Origin: Centroberyx gerrardi
Lineage: Eukaryota > Chordata > Actinopteri > Beryciformes > Berycidae
Reading direction: 5' to 3'
NCBI RefSeq assembly: GCF_048128805.1
Contig: NC_135998.1
Location: 15,227,656 to 15,291,655, forward strand
DNA: 64,000 nucleotides
The notes under the pieces were generated by a model. The model was not told where the DNA came from, did not search any database, and worked only from the letters and a program-made list of their open reading frames with translations. Numbering within the stretch: position 1 is the stretch's first letter; every line of letters starts with the position of its first letter. Both the position numbers and the translations under genes were made by a program. Shown piece by piece: positions 46,901-61,084 of the stretch.

Positions 46901-49900
46901 AGTTGAGGTTTGTGACATGACACCCCTCTGATCCCTCTATTGGCAGTTTGTCTGATCCGGATGTTTTTTCCAGACAGCAGCAGATATTCACTCAGAGGAA
47001 ACAGCACCACCACATACATCAGAGAACCTTCTACTTAACAACGGCCTATCCTTTCTCCTGACTACATCTACTAATGTCTTTGGCTTAAAAGTAGAGTTCT
47101 TTACTTTTTTTTTTGTTGTCTGAAGATAGGATAATATTTAAATCAAACGTCTTCTGACCTTTCATTTACCATTATTGGTCAAAACTCAAAAGCAACTTCT
47201 GCTCTCTCTCAACCAGTGCCCAACTTGATAACCTTTATCAAATTTGAAACAGAATGAAGCAGACTGTCCTAACACAAGAGGACTAGCACAGGACATTAAT
47301 TAACTGCCAGAAATGAACGAGGAGCTACAGTATGAATGCACCCAGATGTTGTTGCCAAGCCCAGTGTGATTAACCCAACGCCCAGAGATGTATGACAAGA
47401 AGCCAACTGTCCAACAGTGACTTGAACTAAATGGTGACCCCACCAAGTCTTTCAAAAAAGACATTGATTCTTTCCTTATCAGCAGTAAACTCACAATAAA
47501 CTCATTTCTTGAAAAGAAGTTGAGAATCTTTCTGACTGCTAGCATCCAGCGAAACCAATCATTTACGTGCTTCCAAAAGTACATAAAACCTTGATCCTTC
47601 TTCCCATTGTCAGTAGTATATATCATTGACGGAGCCATTGTGTATTTACACTGACCTCCAGCTTAGGCCTCTTGGCCCCATAAATTCTATAACCTGGTAT
47701 ATAGTCTCTCTATTCTATAAAACTTAAAACTAGCCAGCTTGACGAGTTGCCAATGGGTGCTAGTTAACGAAATCCAAAAACATCCTGTAATATATCTAAA
47801 ATTCTGCATCATAACATTCGATATATACCTTTTTAGATAAGTCAAAAATATCGCCTTCTTGAAAAATGTCATTGTCTTACCTTTTTCCTTTTGCACTGTG
47901 AGTCCAGAAAAAAAAGAAGAAAAAAAACCAGCCGTGCAGGTCCTCTGTTGACGCTCCCAAAATGAAACCAGGTATGGAGCAGATACGCCAAATCAGTTTG
48001 ACGGTCCACTGGGCGCCTTGACTGTGCGTTTGGCCATTGAAAGCAGTGGGTGCGTTTGAAAACGTGTGCGTCTGACACTTCCAGTGCGTTTCTGGCTTAG
48101 GAGTGCAGTGAAAAGAGGTGACCACTGAGAAGGAAGAAACTCCTACACTGCAGAGTGGATTTATTACCTCTGTACTGTTTAACCTAAGGGAGAGCTTCAA
48201 CTAAACTGTTTGTTACAGAAAAGAGTGATGGGAATTAAACATTGTAACCACTTGCAATTAGTCATTGTAAATTTTGACTGTAAATTTATGATCTTGTGAA
48301 GACTTTGATTTTCTTTTTGGATTATAGGTACCACAAAGACTATTGCCTTTTACAGGTCAGAGGAATTAAAAATGTAAATCACATTTCAAAAGCAGCCATG
48401 AGAGCAGAGAAATAGGAAAGCAGCTCTCAGGGGCAACAGAACACAGAACCAATGGTTGTTATCATAGCTAGTTTGATAATTATCTGTTTTGGGAAAAGAC
48501 GGCACAGGCTGCCTTAGGATAATATCGCTGTATTCCAGTTTTTATTTAGTGAGTTCAGCTGCAGTATCACCCATAAGAAACTCCAATCTCATCGCTGTTT
48601 GCTTTGGTGAGGAAAGCCCGGGTGTCTTTTTGATGCTGGGGACAGGAGAGGGAGAGTGGGAGCGAGAAGTTGGCAGGGATGTTCTCCTGACTGGCTGGCG
48701 ACCCATGGCAGGATATTGTGTCAAACGTGACAAGGATTTAGAGAGGCGGTGTGCTGAGCTTAAGGGCTGTCAGCTGCTCTTTGGTTCCGTATCCTCAGAT
48801 ACGGCCAGCGTTTCCCTCTGTCACACTGAGCTTTATTTAGATTGTATATCCAAGGACATACTGAAGGCTGAAAGATGTGTTACCTCCAAGCTAAATGTGT
48901 GTTTTGAAACTCATGGTCATTAATTTCACACAGTTCATTTAATATATATTTTGTGTAGATGCAATCAGGTTTACAGACCAGTGATTAATTTTAAGCAATG
49001 CGTAGAGTCATTCTACTGCATATTTAGTGCATTAATTGATTTTTCCACATTATAGATTCCCCTTTTCTAAGAATACTTGCATACTGTGAGTCCTTTAGCT
49101 CAGAACGTACCATAACAGTGGCTGTAAGGCTGTTCTTATAGTCAACCCACTGGCTGAAACAGCAGCACTGAATGTTTTGAAGTACGAGGCATGTTTGTTT
49201 GTCGCACAAGAGAAGAAGTGGGAGTGGGAATGGTTAATCGCCCTAAGGTAAATTGCCCCTGTCTTTTTTCCCTTTCGCTACATTGCCTCTTTCTTGTTGT
49301 TGTGTTGTACCATTAATTAGATTTACCCTGCTCTGCTCAACCCAATCCGTTTAAAGTCTTTGACAGAGGAAGGGAGAGAGAAAAGGGAAGGGAAAAAGGA
49401 GGAGGAGGAGGAGAGAGATGGAGTGAGAAGGAGACTGAGATGCAACAGTAATATTTTGATACAGAAAATGCTTGAAGCTGCTGTACTGAATGGACAAGAA
49501 AGAAACGCTTTGTGATCATGTGAAAACCAGTGCCACCACAATCATTTTTACAGGGATAAAGAAAAGGAGTTCAAACATCAGGCAATTACAGATGGCCTTC
49601 ACCTTGTAAAAATGAAGGCAAATGCAAAACACTTTGCCGCAATCATAATATGTTGTCATATGTACTATATGTTGGTTATTTTCTTCCCAGTGATCTCTTA
49701 AACTTGTGCTGCTCTAGTTAGCCTTATTTGTGAATGGCTATAGATTGTTTTTAATATGAAGTATGTAGCTGTCCACCAATGGGCCTTTGTTTGTATTGCA
49801 GGAGACTGACTCCCTGAAGTCCACCAATAAGATCTGCCGCCAGCTGATTTACCACCTGACTCCTCACTCCAAGTGGACTAGACAGAGCGTACCCAGGAGG

Positions 49901-52900
49901 AAGTCTCAGGTCTGGTGAGTCTGTCGGCTCTGTTGCTGCCCGGCATTGCGGCATTGCTTCTGAGCCGGACTGTCCCTGCCACAGCGAACATATCCACAGT
50001 TAATTAATATCAGAGCGGCATGAACATCAATGCAACCCATAAACCTACTAAAAGCCATGTCTCTAGTCTGACTTACGGGAAGTTGGCCGTTGGGATAAGG
50101 CCTCTGCCAGAATGCTCCTCCCCTTCTGCTTCCTGTGTGCTTCTCTTTTCATCCCAGTCTGTTGTTACAATGAAAACTGAGTCACTTCAGCAGGCCAGCC
50201 ACAGCCAGTCAGGGTTGCACTAGCAAAGTCCCTTTAAAGAAAAGTCGGTTCGCCCACTGGGCAGTAAGTTTGTGACTAACAACACAAGATTCCTGTCTCT
50301 TTGAATGGGGAGTCATCTGTATCTAAAGTTGTCATATCTATATATTATCATTTGCATTTCATATTTAGGAATACTGACAAATTGTATACAACACGGAGAG
50401 GTAAAATTTGTTCCAAAAGACACCGAAAAATGTCTTTTTTCCACTTACCGATGCTTGTACGCAGCGCCATCCACTGCTTGATGAAATGGTAAGACTACGA
50501 CAGTCAAGACAAGTCTGGTTTACAGCAGTCCCATATAGTTGTCACTGCCATGGTATCAACAGTCATGTCATGCATGCAGTCCACAGTAGGGAGCTGATGG
50601 TAACATCTGTGAATATCATGTTATTAAAATGTTATTTTTTAAATTGTTGTCACAGTTGTACGGGCGCTGTTGCCCCCTGCTTGCATCAGTTGTCGTGAAT
50701 CACATATAGTTCTGTGGCTGTGTGAACCTGAAAGTGTGATTGGTGGATTTTCTTTCAGATATGCACACAAAGGTGCATCAATTGGCCAGTTGTGCTGACA
50801 CCATGTCTTATGTTGTCGGTGCCGCCATCTTTAGCGTTACGGATTTCCCCATTCAAAACTGATAGAACGGCCTGTCTCCTCTATATAATACTGTCTCTGG
50901 CATTAGCACATCGTTTAATTCTGGCCGCTGCATACTTCAGTGACATGGACCTAACCAACACACAGATCCTCTCCAGTTCAATCTTGCTTCTTGCTTCTTT
51001 CTTTATCTTTAACTCTTGTCACATAGACAACATACATCTGTAACTTTCTTACATGGAGATCTTGACAAAGACAATGGGTTCTGCCAGACTTTTCTCCTGC
51101 GCTGGCACAGAAATGTCTGGACAAGTGAGAGTACTGAAATACTGACACCTTTCATGAGAGTGTAAAGGAAATGAGTCATACCTGAAGGTAAGATAAGATG
51201 CTTTACTGAATAATGTACACAAAGATTTGACTTGCTGTTTTAACGACAGGACCAGCTGCCACCAAAATGCTCTGTCGTCTTGTTTTGGTTCAGACCACCA
51301 GGGGAAGACTCTAGATTAGTGAACTGGATTCTGTGCCTTAAAGTGGGTTCATGCCTAACTATCCATGCACAACTGAAATGAAGAAAGAGTCATAAAGAAT
51401 GACAGATAGACGCTGATTGCGACAACTGTAGAGATGCTCTCCAAACAAACAAAAATGCCTTCCAACTCTAATTAAGTAACAGGTGCCCTCGTAGAGAAGT
51501 TATCAAGAAAAAACATCTCTAATGATGATCTCGAGGTTCCCTCTCCCTGAGCAATTAACCTAGATTGAAAGATTTTTTTTGACAGCCTGAGTTAACTTTC
51601 CACCCCAGTCTCTCGGTTGCAATGTTTCCAAATAAGACTCAACAATAACAAGGCAGACTCTCCCAGTGTGCTCATTAGCAAGCTCTGTCTCACACAGCTC
51701 CTGCTCCAGCTATCCAGACAACCTCACTTACAATGGAGTCACACCAGATTGGGGTTTTTTTCCGTAAATATAAGGCTTACTAAAAGAAAGAAGTGCAGAG
51801 GAATTCATGTCCTCGGATCAAGTTGAAGTATTTGGACACAATTAACAGTGTTTTTTACTGTTATCACTGAGCCCAGTGTAGCAATGGGGGTACCGCACAT
51901 AAAAGTAAATGCTTGTCTCTCATTGATCCTTTCATTATCCTGTCTCTCTCTCTCTCTCTGTCTCCTGTATCACTCTTTTGCTCTTTCTCCTTTTTTTCTT
52001 TTTTCATCTCTTAGATTCCTCCTATTTTAAAATCCCTTTCTCACATTGATTTTTTTTTTCTCTCCTCCTGTTTCCCCGTGGGATTTTCCTTTCCTTCCTT
52101 TAAGAGTCCATTTTGTTCAACAGTTGCCACACAGAGCGGTTCTGCAGTTTGAGCCGAGGCTCTGGGGAAACGCTCTGTCAGAGGGAGAGAAAGGGGGGCG
52201 GCATCACTGCAAGGCTGCCGATTAGAAATCATGTATTTCCCTCTTTCTTCTTCCCTCGCTTAAAATCGATCCGCATTGTGAATTTGATCTCTCCATATTT
52301 AGGAATGAAAAAGCACAAGCTATCATATAACCTATATTACATTCTTATTTTCTTCTTGAAGTGATATTGAGAAGTCTATTTGATAAAGACTATAAATATG
52401 CCGCAGCCTGCTCTCCAGCAGTGGCTCAAATTGAATTGTTGTTGTTTATATACGATTCATTGCAAATCCTCCAGATATAATGCATAAATCATAATTCAGC
52501 CTTTATTATAGCAGCCTGCTCTGCCTTTAAGAACACTTTGCAAGCTGCAAAGCCATTTTGTCTTCTGAGTGGTGTCACACTTAATAGATTGTCAAGACAA
52601 TTTGATTTTTCACTGCAGCTGCTTGTTCCAGGTTTCTGAGAAGTTCAGTATCGCTGAGTCCCCCGGAGAAGTTTTTAATGTTTTTATAATTGGTATTGAA
52701 TTTCAGATTAATCAAACCCATATTTTTTTTATTACCCTAAAATTGCCCTTCCAGCACATTTGGAAGAGATTGGATTCAGATTGCAGATATTATTTCATTA
52801 CTTGTCTTTACTGCAAAGCAATCATTGATGCCAGGCTCTTGCAGAAGCTACTACACCCATCTTGACTATATTTAAAGAGATTACCATGATTCAAGATGAA

Positions 52901-55900
52901 CACAACATTCTATTCATCTGTTCTAGTTGTCAGTATTAAGCTTCATGGAATATGAACACTCTCAAAGTGCAGAAGGAAATTTATTCTCATATGGCAGTTG
53001 GTGTGCTTTATTTGAGTCACCATAGAAGGCATTAAAAACAACTCCATTGTTTCAGCTGAATCAGTGGCAGCATTTAGATAAGTGCTGGTATTCAGTCTGG
53101 CAGACAGCCTTTACGGGTCGAGCTGACGGATGAAAAGAGTGAAAGGAGTCTGTTTGGGCAAGTCTTATCAGCTGTGGGTGAGTGTTGATATGCGTCTTCA
53201 TCTGTCTGGCTTCCAGAGGCCTGATGTTTGACCCAGACCCCCCCCACACACACACTGCAGGCTCTGTAAAACCAAATTACCTGTGACTTTGTTCCCACAC
53301 ATCATACTGTAAGGGCTCATGGATAATTTGGAAAATATAGTGTTAGTCTAGGAATAGATTTAGATTGAATTTGTTGTGGTATTATGTTTGTTTTTTTTAA
53401 ATGGGTTATTGTTGCTTGAACCTGTTTTGCCATATGTGTTTTTAGTTTGTAATGTTTTGTTCTTGAGGACATTGCCTGATTTTTCAATCTGTGCCATCTT
53501 GCCCACATCAAGGACCACAATGGAAATAAGACTTTATTGTGTCATCCATGTCAATTTTAAGCCGAGATGCATTTTTTTTAATTGTGTCTATCTAGCTTTC
53601 TTTTGTCGAATACACTAAACAAAACGAAACTATCCAAAACACACACACACATACACACACACAAGCATGCATGCAAATGGGCACACATACACACAGATTC
53701 TCTTTCTCTGTCTCTCTCTTACACACATGCACACACTAAATTGTGATAAAATGAATGAATGAATGAATGGATGTACCCCCTCCAAACCAGCTGTTGGAGA
53801 GAAATGAGTTTTGAGCGCTTCAGTTGTTCTCTAAAACTCTACAGCCCGCCTCGCTGATCTCCAGTTGGATGCTTGCCCTCTACCTCAAACTCAGTCTCAA
53901 CAAGACTGGGCTGCTCTTCTTCTCTGGCGCATCCTGCCTCTACATTACCTTTCTGTCATCACTGACTCCTATAACAAAACAGTGACCCCTGCCCAGATCA
54001 TCGAGAATCCAGGTGTTATTCTGGACCACCAACTGTTGTGCGAGGCCCTTATTGCAGCCGCGGCCCAATCCTGCAGGTTTTCACTCTGCAACATCCATCA
54101 AATCACACCCTTCCTCACCAGGGATCCTGCCCTGCTCCTTGCTCAAGTTTTAATCATCTCCCGTCTGGACTACTGTAACCCCCCTCCTGCTAGCTCGGCT
54201 CCCAAAATATTCTTATTCAGCCCCTACAGCTCGTCCAGAACGCTGCAGCACGCCTTGTCCTCAAACCTCCCAAAATTCACCTATATCAAACCCTCCTGTC
54301 CTCCCTCCACCAGTTGCCTGTGGCTGCTCAATTTCTCTAATTCAAAATCCTGATGCTGACGTATAAGGCTGCTAAGGGAGCCTCGTGATCCTACCTAACA
54401 CGCCAGACTCTGCCGGACATGTAGCGCTCCCTTCCCTGCGACAACCTGCTCACGCAACACTTTACCCAAATTCAACTCTTTTCTTTCTTCCTCACGGCCC
54501 AATGGTGGAATGTCCTCCCCCCCTCCAGTCAGAACAGCAGTGTCACTCCCTGTCTCCCCTAATGGGCTGAAACTCGTCTCTTCAAGAAGTACTTCACGTC
54601 ACCCTCTCGCCTCTGAATCATACCCTCTCCCCCATATCTCTCCCTCCTCTGCTCCCTCTAATTAGCTCTCATCTTTAAATAAATTCCTTCTAACTCTCTT
54701 CTGAGCTGTTAGTCCTTATTTCATTTCTGAGCAGTTTTCTCTTTCATGATCAGTCTTGGGTCACAGGAATATTGTCAGGGCGCTGTGCCTCTCACCTTTT
54801 CACTCCTTACTGTTGGTTGCGTTGGTATTGAGGCATATTCTACTGTTGCACTCATTTTAAGTCACTCTGTATAATAACATCAGCTGAATGTCTAAAATGT
54901 AAAGTGTACAATATTTGAGAGAGCATAAATGTAGGAGAAATGCATGATGTGGGTCTACAACAGCTACCACAGTATCACATTATGATTTATTATTATAGTG
55001 GATACAGTAAACACAGACACTTTGGTCAGAGAGATGAAGTAGGTAATATTCACCAGTGGGTTCAGTATGTCCTTACCTGGAGGTGATGCCTCCCAAGTAA
55101 TAAGCCATTACCTGTATTTGATCACATCACACCTGCTTTCTGTCACACAGCTGCTATGTGTGTCTGGAAAGATAATCTGAATAATTTGTCCTTAATGTAT
55201 CTACTGTACATCTGGCATCTGTAGGCTGAGCCATGTGTCATCTGCCATTTACACATGTATGACCTATTTCTGGAGCCAAGCTATTCCCCAGAGGAGCATG
55301 CTGAACAGTGAAAGGCCATATAGGCTCTGACTCAGCGCTCCTGACCCTTGACTAACCCACAAGGTCAACTCCTAAGGCTATAGGAATAAAAATCTGACAA
55401 CATGGGAGGGAAAGAATACCTTAAAATATGAATATAAAACATAATCACCGATGGCAGGTGGTTGAAATGTTTACTGTGTTGTGCAAAAACGATATTGGAT
55501 ATTTAAGTAGCTGTTAACAACAGATACTTAAAGGATAAGGCTGGTGTTTTTTAATGCATTTCTTACCGTCAACAAATCCTATGAAAATAACAAAATCAGC
55601 AATGATTTTGTTTTGCCAACAAGTCTCGACCATGTAGCCGGTGCCCAATGAAGCCATGTCCCAGCAGCCATAGAACTCCATTGTATTAAAAAAACGATTA
55701 AAAACACGTCAAAGAGCCATGCCGTTGCTCTGGGCAACATATTTCATCATCGTGATGCACCGGGCCGGCCGACTTTTTCCTCAAACAACTTAATAAGCCG
55801 ACTGTAAACACGTTTGCGATCTCAGGAAAGTAGTTCCGTAGCACCGAAAATAGTCCCCGGCATAATGAAGAATTTGTTCCTATTTGAATTTGATTTGGTA

Positions 55901-58900
55901 ATAACTACAACAGCCTGACTTTTCGTGGTAACAGTTAGTGATTTTTAAAATTGAAACTATGTCTTTGTGAGCTGTATTTCAAGGTTTTTAGCTTACAATT
56001 GGAGCCAATGACTTCTGGGTTGACGGCTAAAAAGGGAACGTGGGAAGTCAGAAAGTAACGGGAGTAGAGCAAACGCATTGTTGATTTTGTTATTTTCATA
56101 GGATTTGTTGACGGTAAGCAATGCATTAAAAAACACCGGCCTTATCCTTTAAACATTGTCATCCTCTAATCCTAATCCCTCTCTGATGGGATTATTATCT
56201 CCATTCAGAGATGGAGTAGCACATTTTCCTGCGTACCTTAGTCAGTCTAGTCAATCTTTTAGCTGTTTGACCTCCACTTTTAATAGAGACTTAAAGACCT
56301 GTCCACAATCTGAATCCATAAATAATGAAACACTTCCTGTGGTGCAGACTCAGATATCAGAGGAGGAGGAGGAGGAGGAGGAGGAGGAGGAGACACCCAG
56401 TGTCCAGCACTCCAATGTTCGGGGCACAGGGCCAAAATTAAATGCCTTGATTGGCAAACAGAAGGCTGCTATATAGGTCATCAGTGTTACAAATCTCACT
56501 GCTTTATTTTTGCATTAAGCCCTAGATATCTATATGTGTTTTTAATTTGTTTACAAAAATTAAAAACTCAAGCCATTCTGTTTTGAGTAACAGCTCTCCA
56601 AGACACTGATCATCTTCTGCTTTCTATCCATTATGAGCCTCTTAAAGCTTTTATTGATTATATTTTAACATAGAGAGGTTAATTTGAGATCTGAGGTGAG
56701 GCTATTGGGACAAGAAAATAACAAAGAAAGGAGACAAGGATTTTTGTGTGTGTGGTGATCTGTGTGCCTCACTCCTTTAAAGCTGATACAGATCTCTCTC
56801 CCCATCATCAGGCTCCACGGTCTCTCTTCGGAGCCCTGCATTTTAATGTTGGTTTCATAACTGTGCCTTGACATAGCATAGCAGACAGAGGCGCACTCCT
56901 CCATGATATACAGTTATGTAATGCAAACTGTTTTCTATGTATTCTGTCGCAGTATTCTTTTCTCGTAAGCATCCAGTTTGTCACATCGAATCAAATCATT
57001 GATGAATTTATAGCTCACCCATAGAGTACATTTATGCACACACGCTGCACAATTGCACTCTGGCACATACTCTTCCAAGAGGTTTTAGAATCACTGGCAC
57101 TACGGCATAAATCTTACGCTTTTTTTCTTTGGTCGGAAGTCACATATTATTAGAGGTAATCCGTGTCACATCCATGCGGGCCTGGTTGTGTTATTTTTGG
57201 TGTAAACTGAGAGTAGACTGGTAACTTAGCAGCAACAGAGAATTAGACAGAGATAAAAAAAAATTTAAAAAAAGAGAGCGAGACACTGATACAATCATTT
57301 TGGTCAGACGCAGTGTGTCATGTGTTTTCTTGTGTGTGTTCTACATTGTGCGCTGCATCGCATGGTTTCCCTCCTTCTGTAGCTTTGCGTTGCATGTTGT
57401 CCTTCACATTGTGTTGTCTGGTGGTGTGTTGTATGTCGCGCTGAGCTAAAATGTCGCTCCTGCCTGTGTTGCGGGAACCCTTTGGCGTGTTCATGTCAGA
57501 AGAGCCCATGAGAATGGCATGATGGGATAGCTGGTAGCTGAGTGTTACAGTTTCCTGCACTCTGCGCGCCCCTGAGTCCCTTCTGCCCTTCTCTGTGCTA
57601 ATTAAGGCACCGCCCCACACACCTGGACACAAGACTGATGGGTGCTAATGGCGCTAAACCTTTGGGTTTACTGTTGGTAAATGAGAGGACTTTGGACATT
57701 TAGCCTGTGTTTTCAGTGGTTTGTTTCTTTTCCGGTCTATGTTTTGTTTTTGCCTCCCAGGTCTGCTTGCAAGACTATGAATAATAGAAGGAAAGAGCAT
57801 CTGCTTTAGAAGTATACCGCTTTTGAATTTAAAGGATAAATCTGGTTGTCAACCAGCACCTTATTTTCCTAGTTTTTGCCATAATGACAATTGATTGTGC
57901 TCCCCAAAACACACTCAGACAGCAAACATAATCTCTAACACTTGCATCCAAAAAGCGATTAAAACACATCTTTTCAACACAGTAACACTCACACTGCAAT
58001 GGGACCTGCCTGCATCCAATTTCCGATTATCCATTGGCTGAAACTTGCGTATATTGCATATATTATGAAAAGAGAGTAATATCTGCTGTAGTTTGTTTAT
58101 GGTTGATTTTAAATTCATAAGTACATATGATTTTGTAAGTAAAACACGAAAGAACGCTTCAAGCTGAAAATCCCGTTCTTCCATTTCTTCCTATATGACC
58201 TGAAGGCAGCAGAAAACCGGCAAGTATCAAATCAAAATTAAAAATTAAAAAGTATCAAATGGACTATTATAACTGAAATGTCAATATAATTGTTCAATTG
58301 CAATTATTTAAGACATTCAGTGTGAGTGTTATTGTGTTGAACTTGAGTTTGTGGGCCCTGTGTGTGTGTATTGGAGAGCAGCGAACTGGCAGAACAAACC
58401 GTTCTACAGTGAAGTAAGTGATGAAATTTTGAACACAATCAGTGGTGATGATAAATAAACTGAATCGTTTGTTAAGTGTTCATGCTATTTGGAGCTGCTC
58501 CATTGACAATGAAGAATGGAGGAAGCTTGAATTAGTGGATTCATTTTTTGGCTGAACTTTTACCTCCAAATGAGCTTTATAATACAGAAGGGCTATTTGT
58601 TCCTGTCCAGAAAATGTAACATTATCCCCAGAAAACTGGAAGACATTGGATACTGTGTGAAATCACTGTTTCCATGTTTCCCCAATGCATTCCCTACAGT
58701 ATATATCAGTGTGACAAAGGCAGAGTCTTTTCTCTTATTGTTTGCTTTGGGTGACAGTGATGAATGATTATTTATACAAGCCAAACTGTCCTAAGGCATA
58801 GGAGTCACATATTTGATGCTGAATTTCAGTGGAGGTAGATAAAGTGCCTTTGCCCAGGAAATATTCAATATCAGCAATGTACCCTAGCAGTCATTATAAG

Positions 58901-61053
58901 AACCATAGTAGTAATTTGACTCTCCAGGCCTATAGGCTAGCCTGTGGATATACTGAGGTAAAAAAAGAGAGACAGAAATAAAGGCGTAGCACATTACCGG
59001 CTTACTCTTCAAAGATGAATTTGTACAGTAGACCCTAATAGGTTCTCACCAGGCTACCTGGCATGCATTATACAGATGCCCGGAGGCAAAACAGCTCAGA
59101 TCGATGCAATGAATAAACAAGTCAAGACCAAAGCGTTGATGAAGCAGACATTGATCCGACCAACCCCATGGGTCTGTGGAATGGCATCCACATCCAATGT
59201 TTCTCAAGTGCCTTTATTTCATTCGGCTGAAATGAGTCAAGTGCCTCTCTGCACGCTCAGCTGAAGTGCAGCCGGCCGGAGTAAATCTGAATTTGTATTA
59301 CTGAGGCTTTCCTGCCAGCTGAGAGACTTGCATATTGCATCTTATTTCTGGTGGCGCACCTTTTCTCAAGTGTTGGTCATACTAGGCAGCTCCCAAGTGT
59401 GAATGCATGTATTAGGGCAGTGGTGAAAAAATAGCATGCATGCTCAGAAAAGCACCTCCCCGAATGAAGTTAAGAAATACATGTATTTTTGCTGAGCCCG
59501 CCAACCCTCTAACATTTACTATCCATTTTCATATGAAATCCCACTGTAAATGGGCATGAGAGAAAAAAAGTAATATAACCTCTTACACTTAGGCTGTGTC
59601 TCCCTGTGTTTTACTGATTCATGAGAGTAAATGAAGGGGAACATGTATTCTATGTGGGTGGACAGATCACAAGTTTCTGCTGCCATTTGCTTTTTATCTC
59701 TCGCCCTAGCTGCAGAATATTGAAGGGCTATGTGAAATTGTCCCGTGAAAAAATTCCACTTCGTTTTAATCCAGGCGAATGTTTGCAGTGAAAGAAAATC
59801 CCAAACTCTCTATACCCTTTCACCCCTTTTCAAAATTTCACCTCCTCTACCTCTCCATTTCCTTTTTCAGGTTCAGCGCAGAGGGAGAGTGCTCCGTTGT
59901 ATTAGAGCGGAAATTGATTAGCAGAATGGGGAGGTATAGGGAAGTCACGCAGGCCGCCGCTGATGAGCACTTAACTGCTGTACGTCAGGAGAGTCGAGGC
60001 AACTAGACTGACTGGAGACTAACCTGACACTGACTGGCACCAGAGGTAAAGGAGAGGGAAAGAAAAGAGTCGAATGTAAAGAAATCAATGGCTCTGCCGT
60101 GACCTGTAACGGAGAAGCTGTTCATCCTATCTGGGGAAGAATAGACATAGTACAGAAAGGTTAAGGAGGAAGAATACAGTGCTGTGTGTGGTAAAGCTAG
60201 TATGAATCCAGTGAAGTTTAAATATGGACCAAATCACTGTTTCTCCAACACATAGTTTCTAAAGTGCTTTATTAGGCAACACATTCTCAGATTTCATACT
60301 CTGTCATTCCTGTTAGCTTTGTCCTTTTGCCTGCACTCCACTTCAGCATCACAACCCAAAAATGTTTTATTTCTCCGGGGTTTACATGACCGTATAATAG
60401 CGAGGGTCTTTGTTCAGTGTGTAAAAGTTAACAACATCCCCTAGGAAAGACAGGGTATGAAAAGCAATTAGACATCCTGCCTAAACCCACATTTAACCAG
60501 CCAATAGCTTGACACATGGGAGTCAGTTCTTATTAGATTCCTGCACTGTTGTATCAGTTGCTCCTGATGATGTCCATAAGATGGATTTCCCTCAGTTGTT
60601 TGCTTTTAAATGGCTCTTGATACAGGGGGATGCTCTTGAAACGCATCGTGATTATGCGGGGAGACTATGGATTCCTTTGAAGTTGTTTGCGTCTGAGCTG
60701 GTCCAAGACGATTTGCACCACTGCCTACAAGCATGGCAGGCACATCAGAGGGAGCAAGATTAGACAGTTCGTTGTTTATGTTTTTATCACTTCATGGTAA
60801 TGGACTGTAGCGTACAGTGTGGCATTAGAAAGGCTAGCTGTACCCCTGGGCCCTGTGCCCGGCCCTGTGGGTGGCATCCTGCCCACCGAGCGGGGAGGCA
60901 GCGGATTTGGATGGAAGTCTGAAGCTGTCTCTGCTCTGTCTCATTAAAAGCACATTAGAGCCTGTCCCCCCCCACAACACCCACCCACCCAGCCACCCAC
61001 CCTGCCTGGCTTTGTCTTCGGGAAGAGATCTCCATGCAAGAGCAGTTCTTCCT

Positions 61054-61084
<31 letters not shown>

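Noticed and set aside
48489..48923. 144-aa plus-strand reading frame in lrrc75b intron 2
   Set aside because: No recognisable domain, no splice or promoter context, and it lies within the intron of a well-supported gene.
60509..60763. 84-aa frame in lrrc75b intron 3
   Set aside because: No family resemblance and no supporting splice signals; probably chance.
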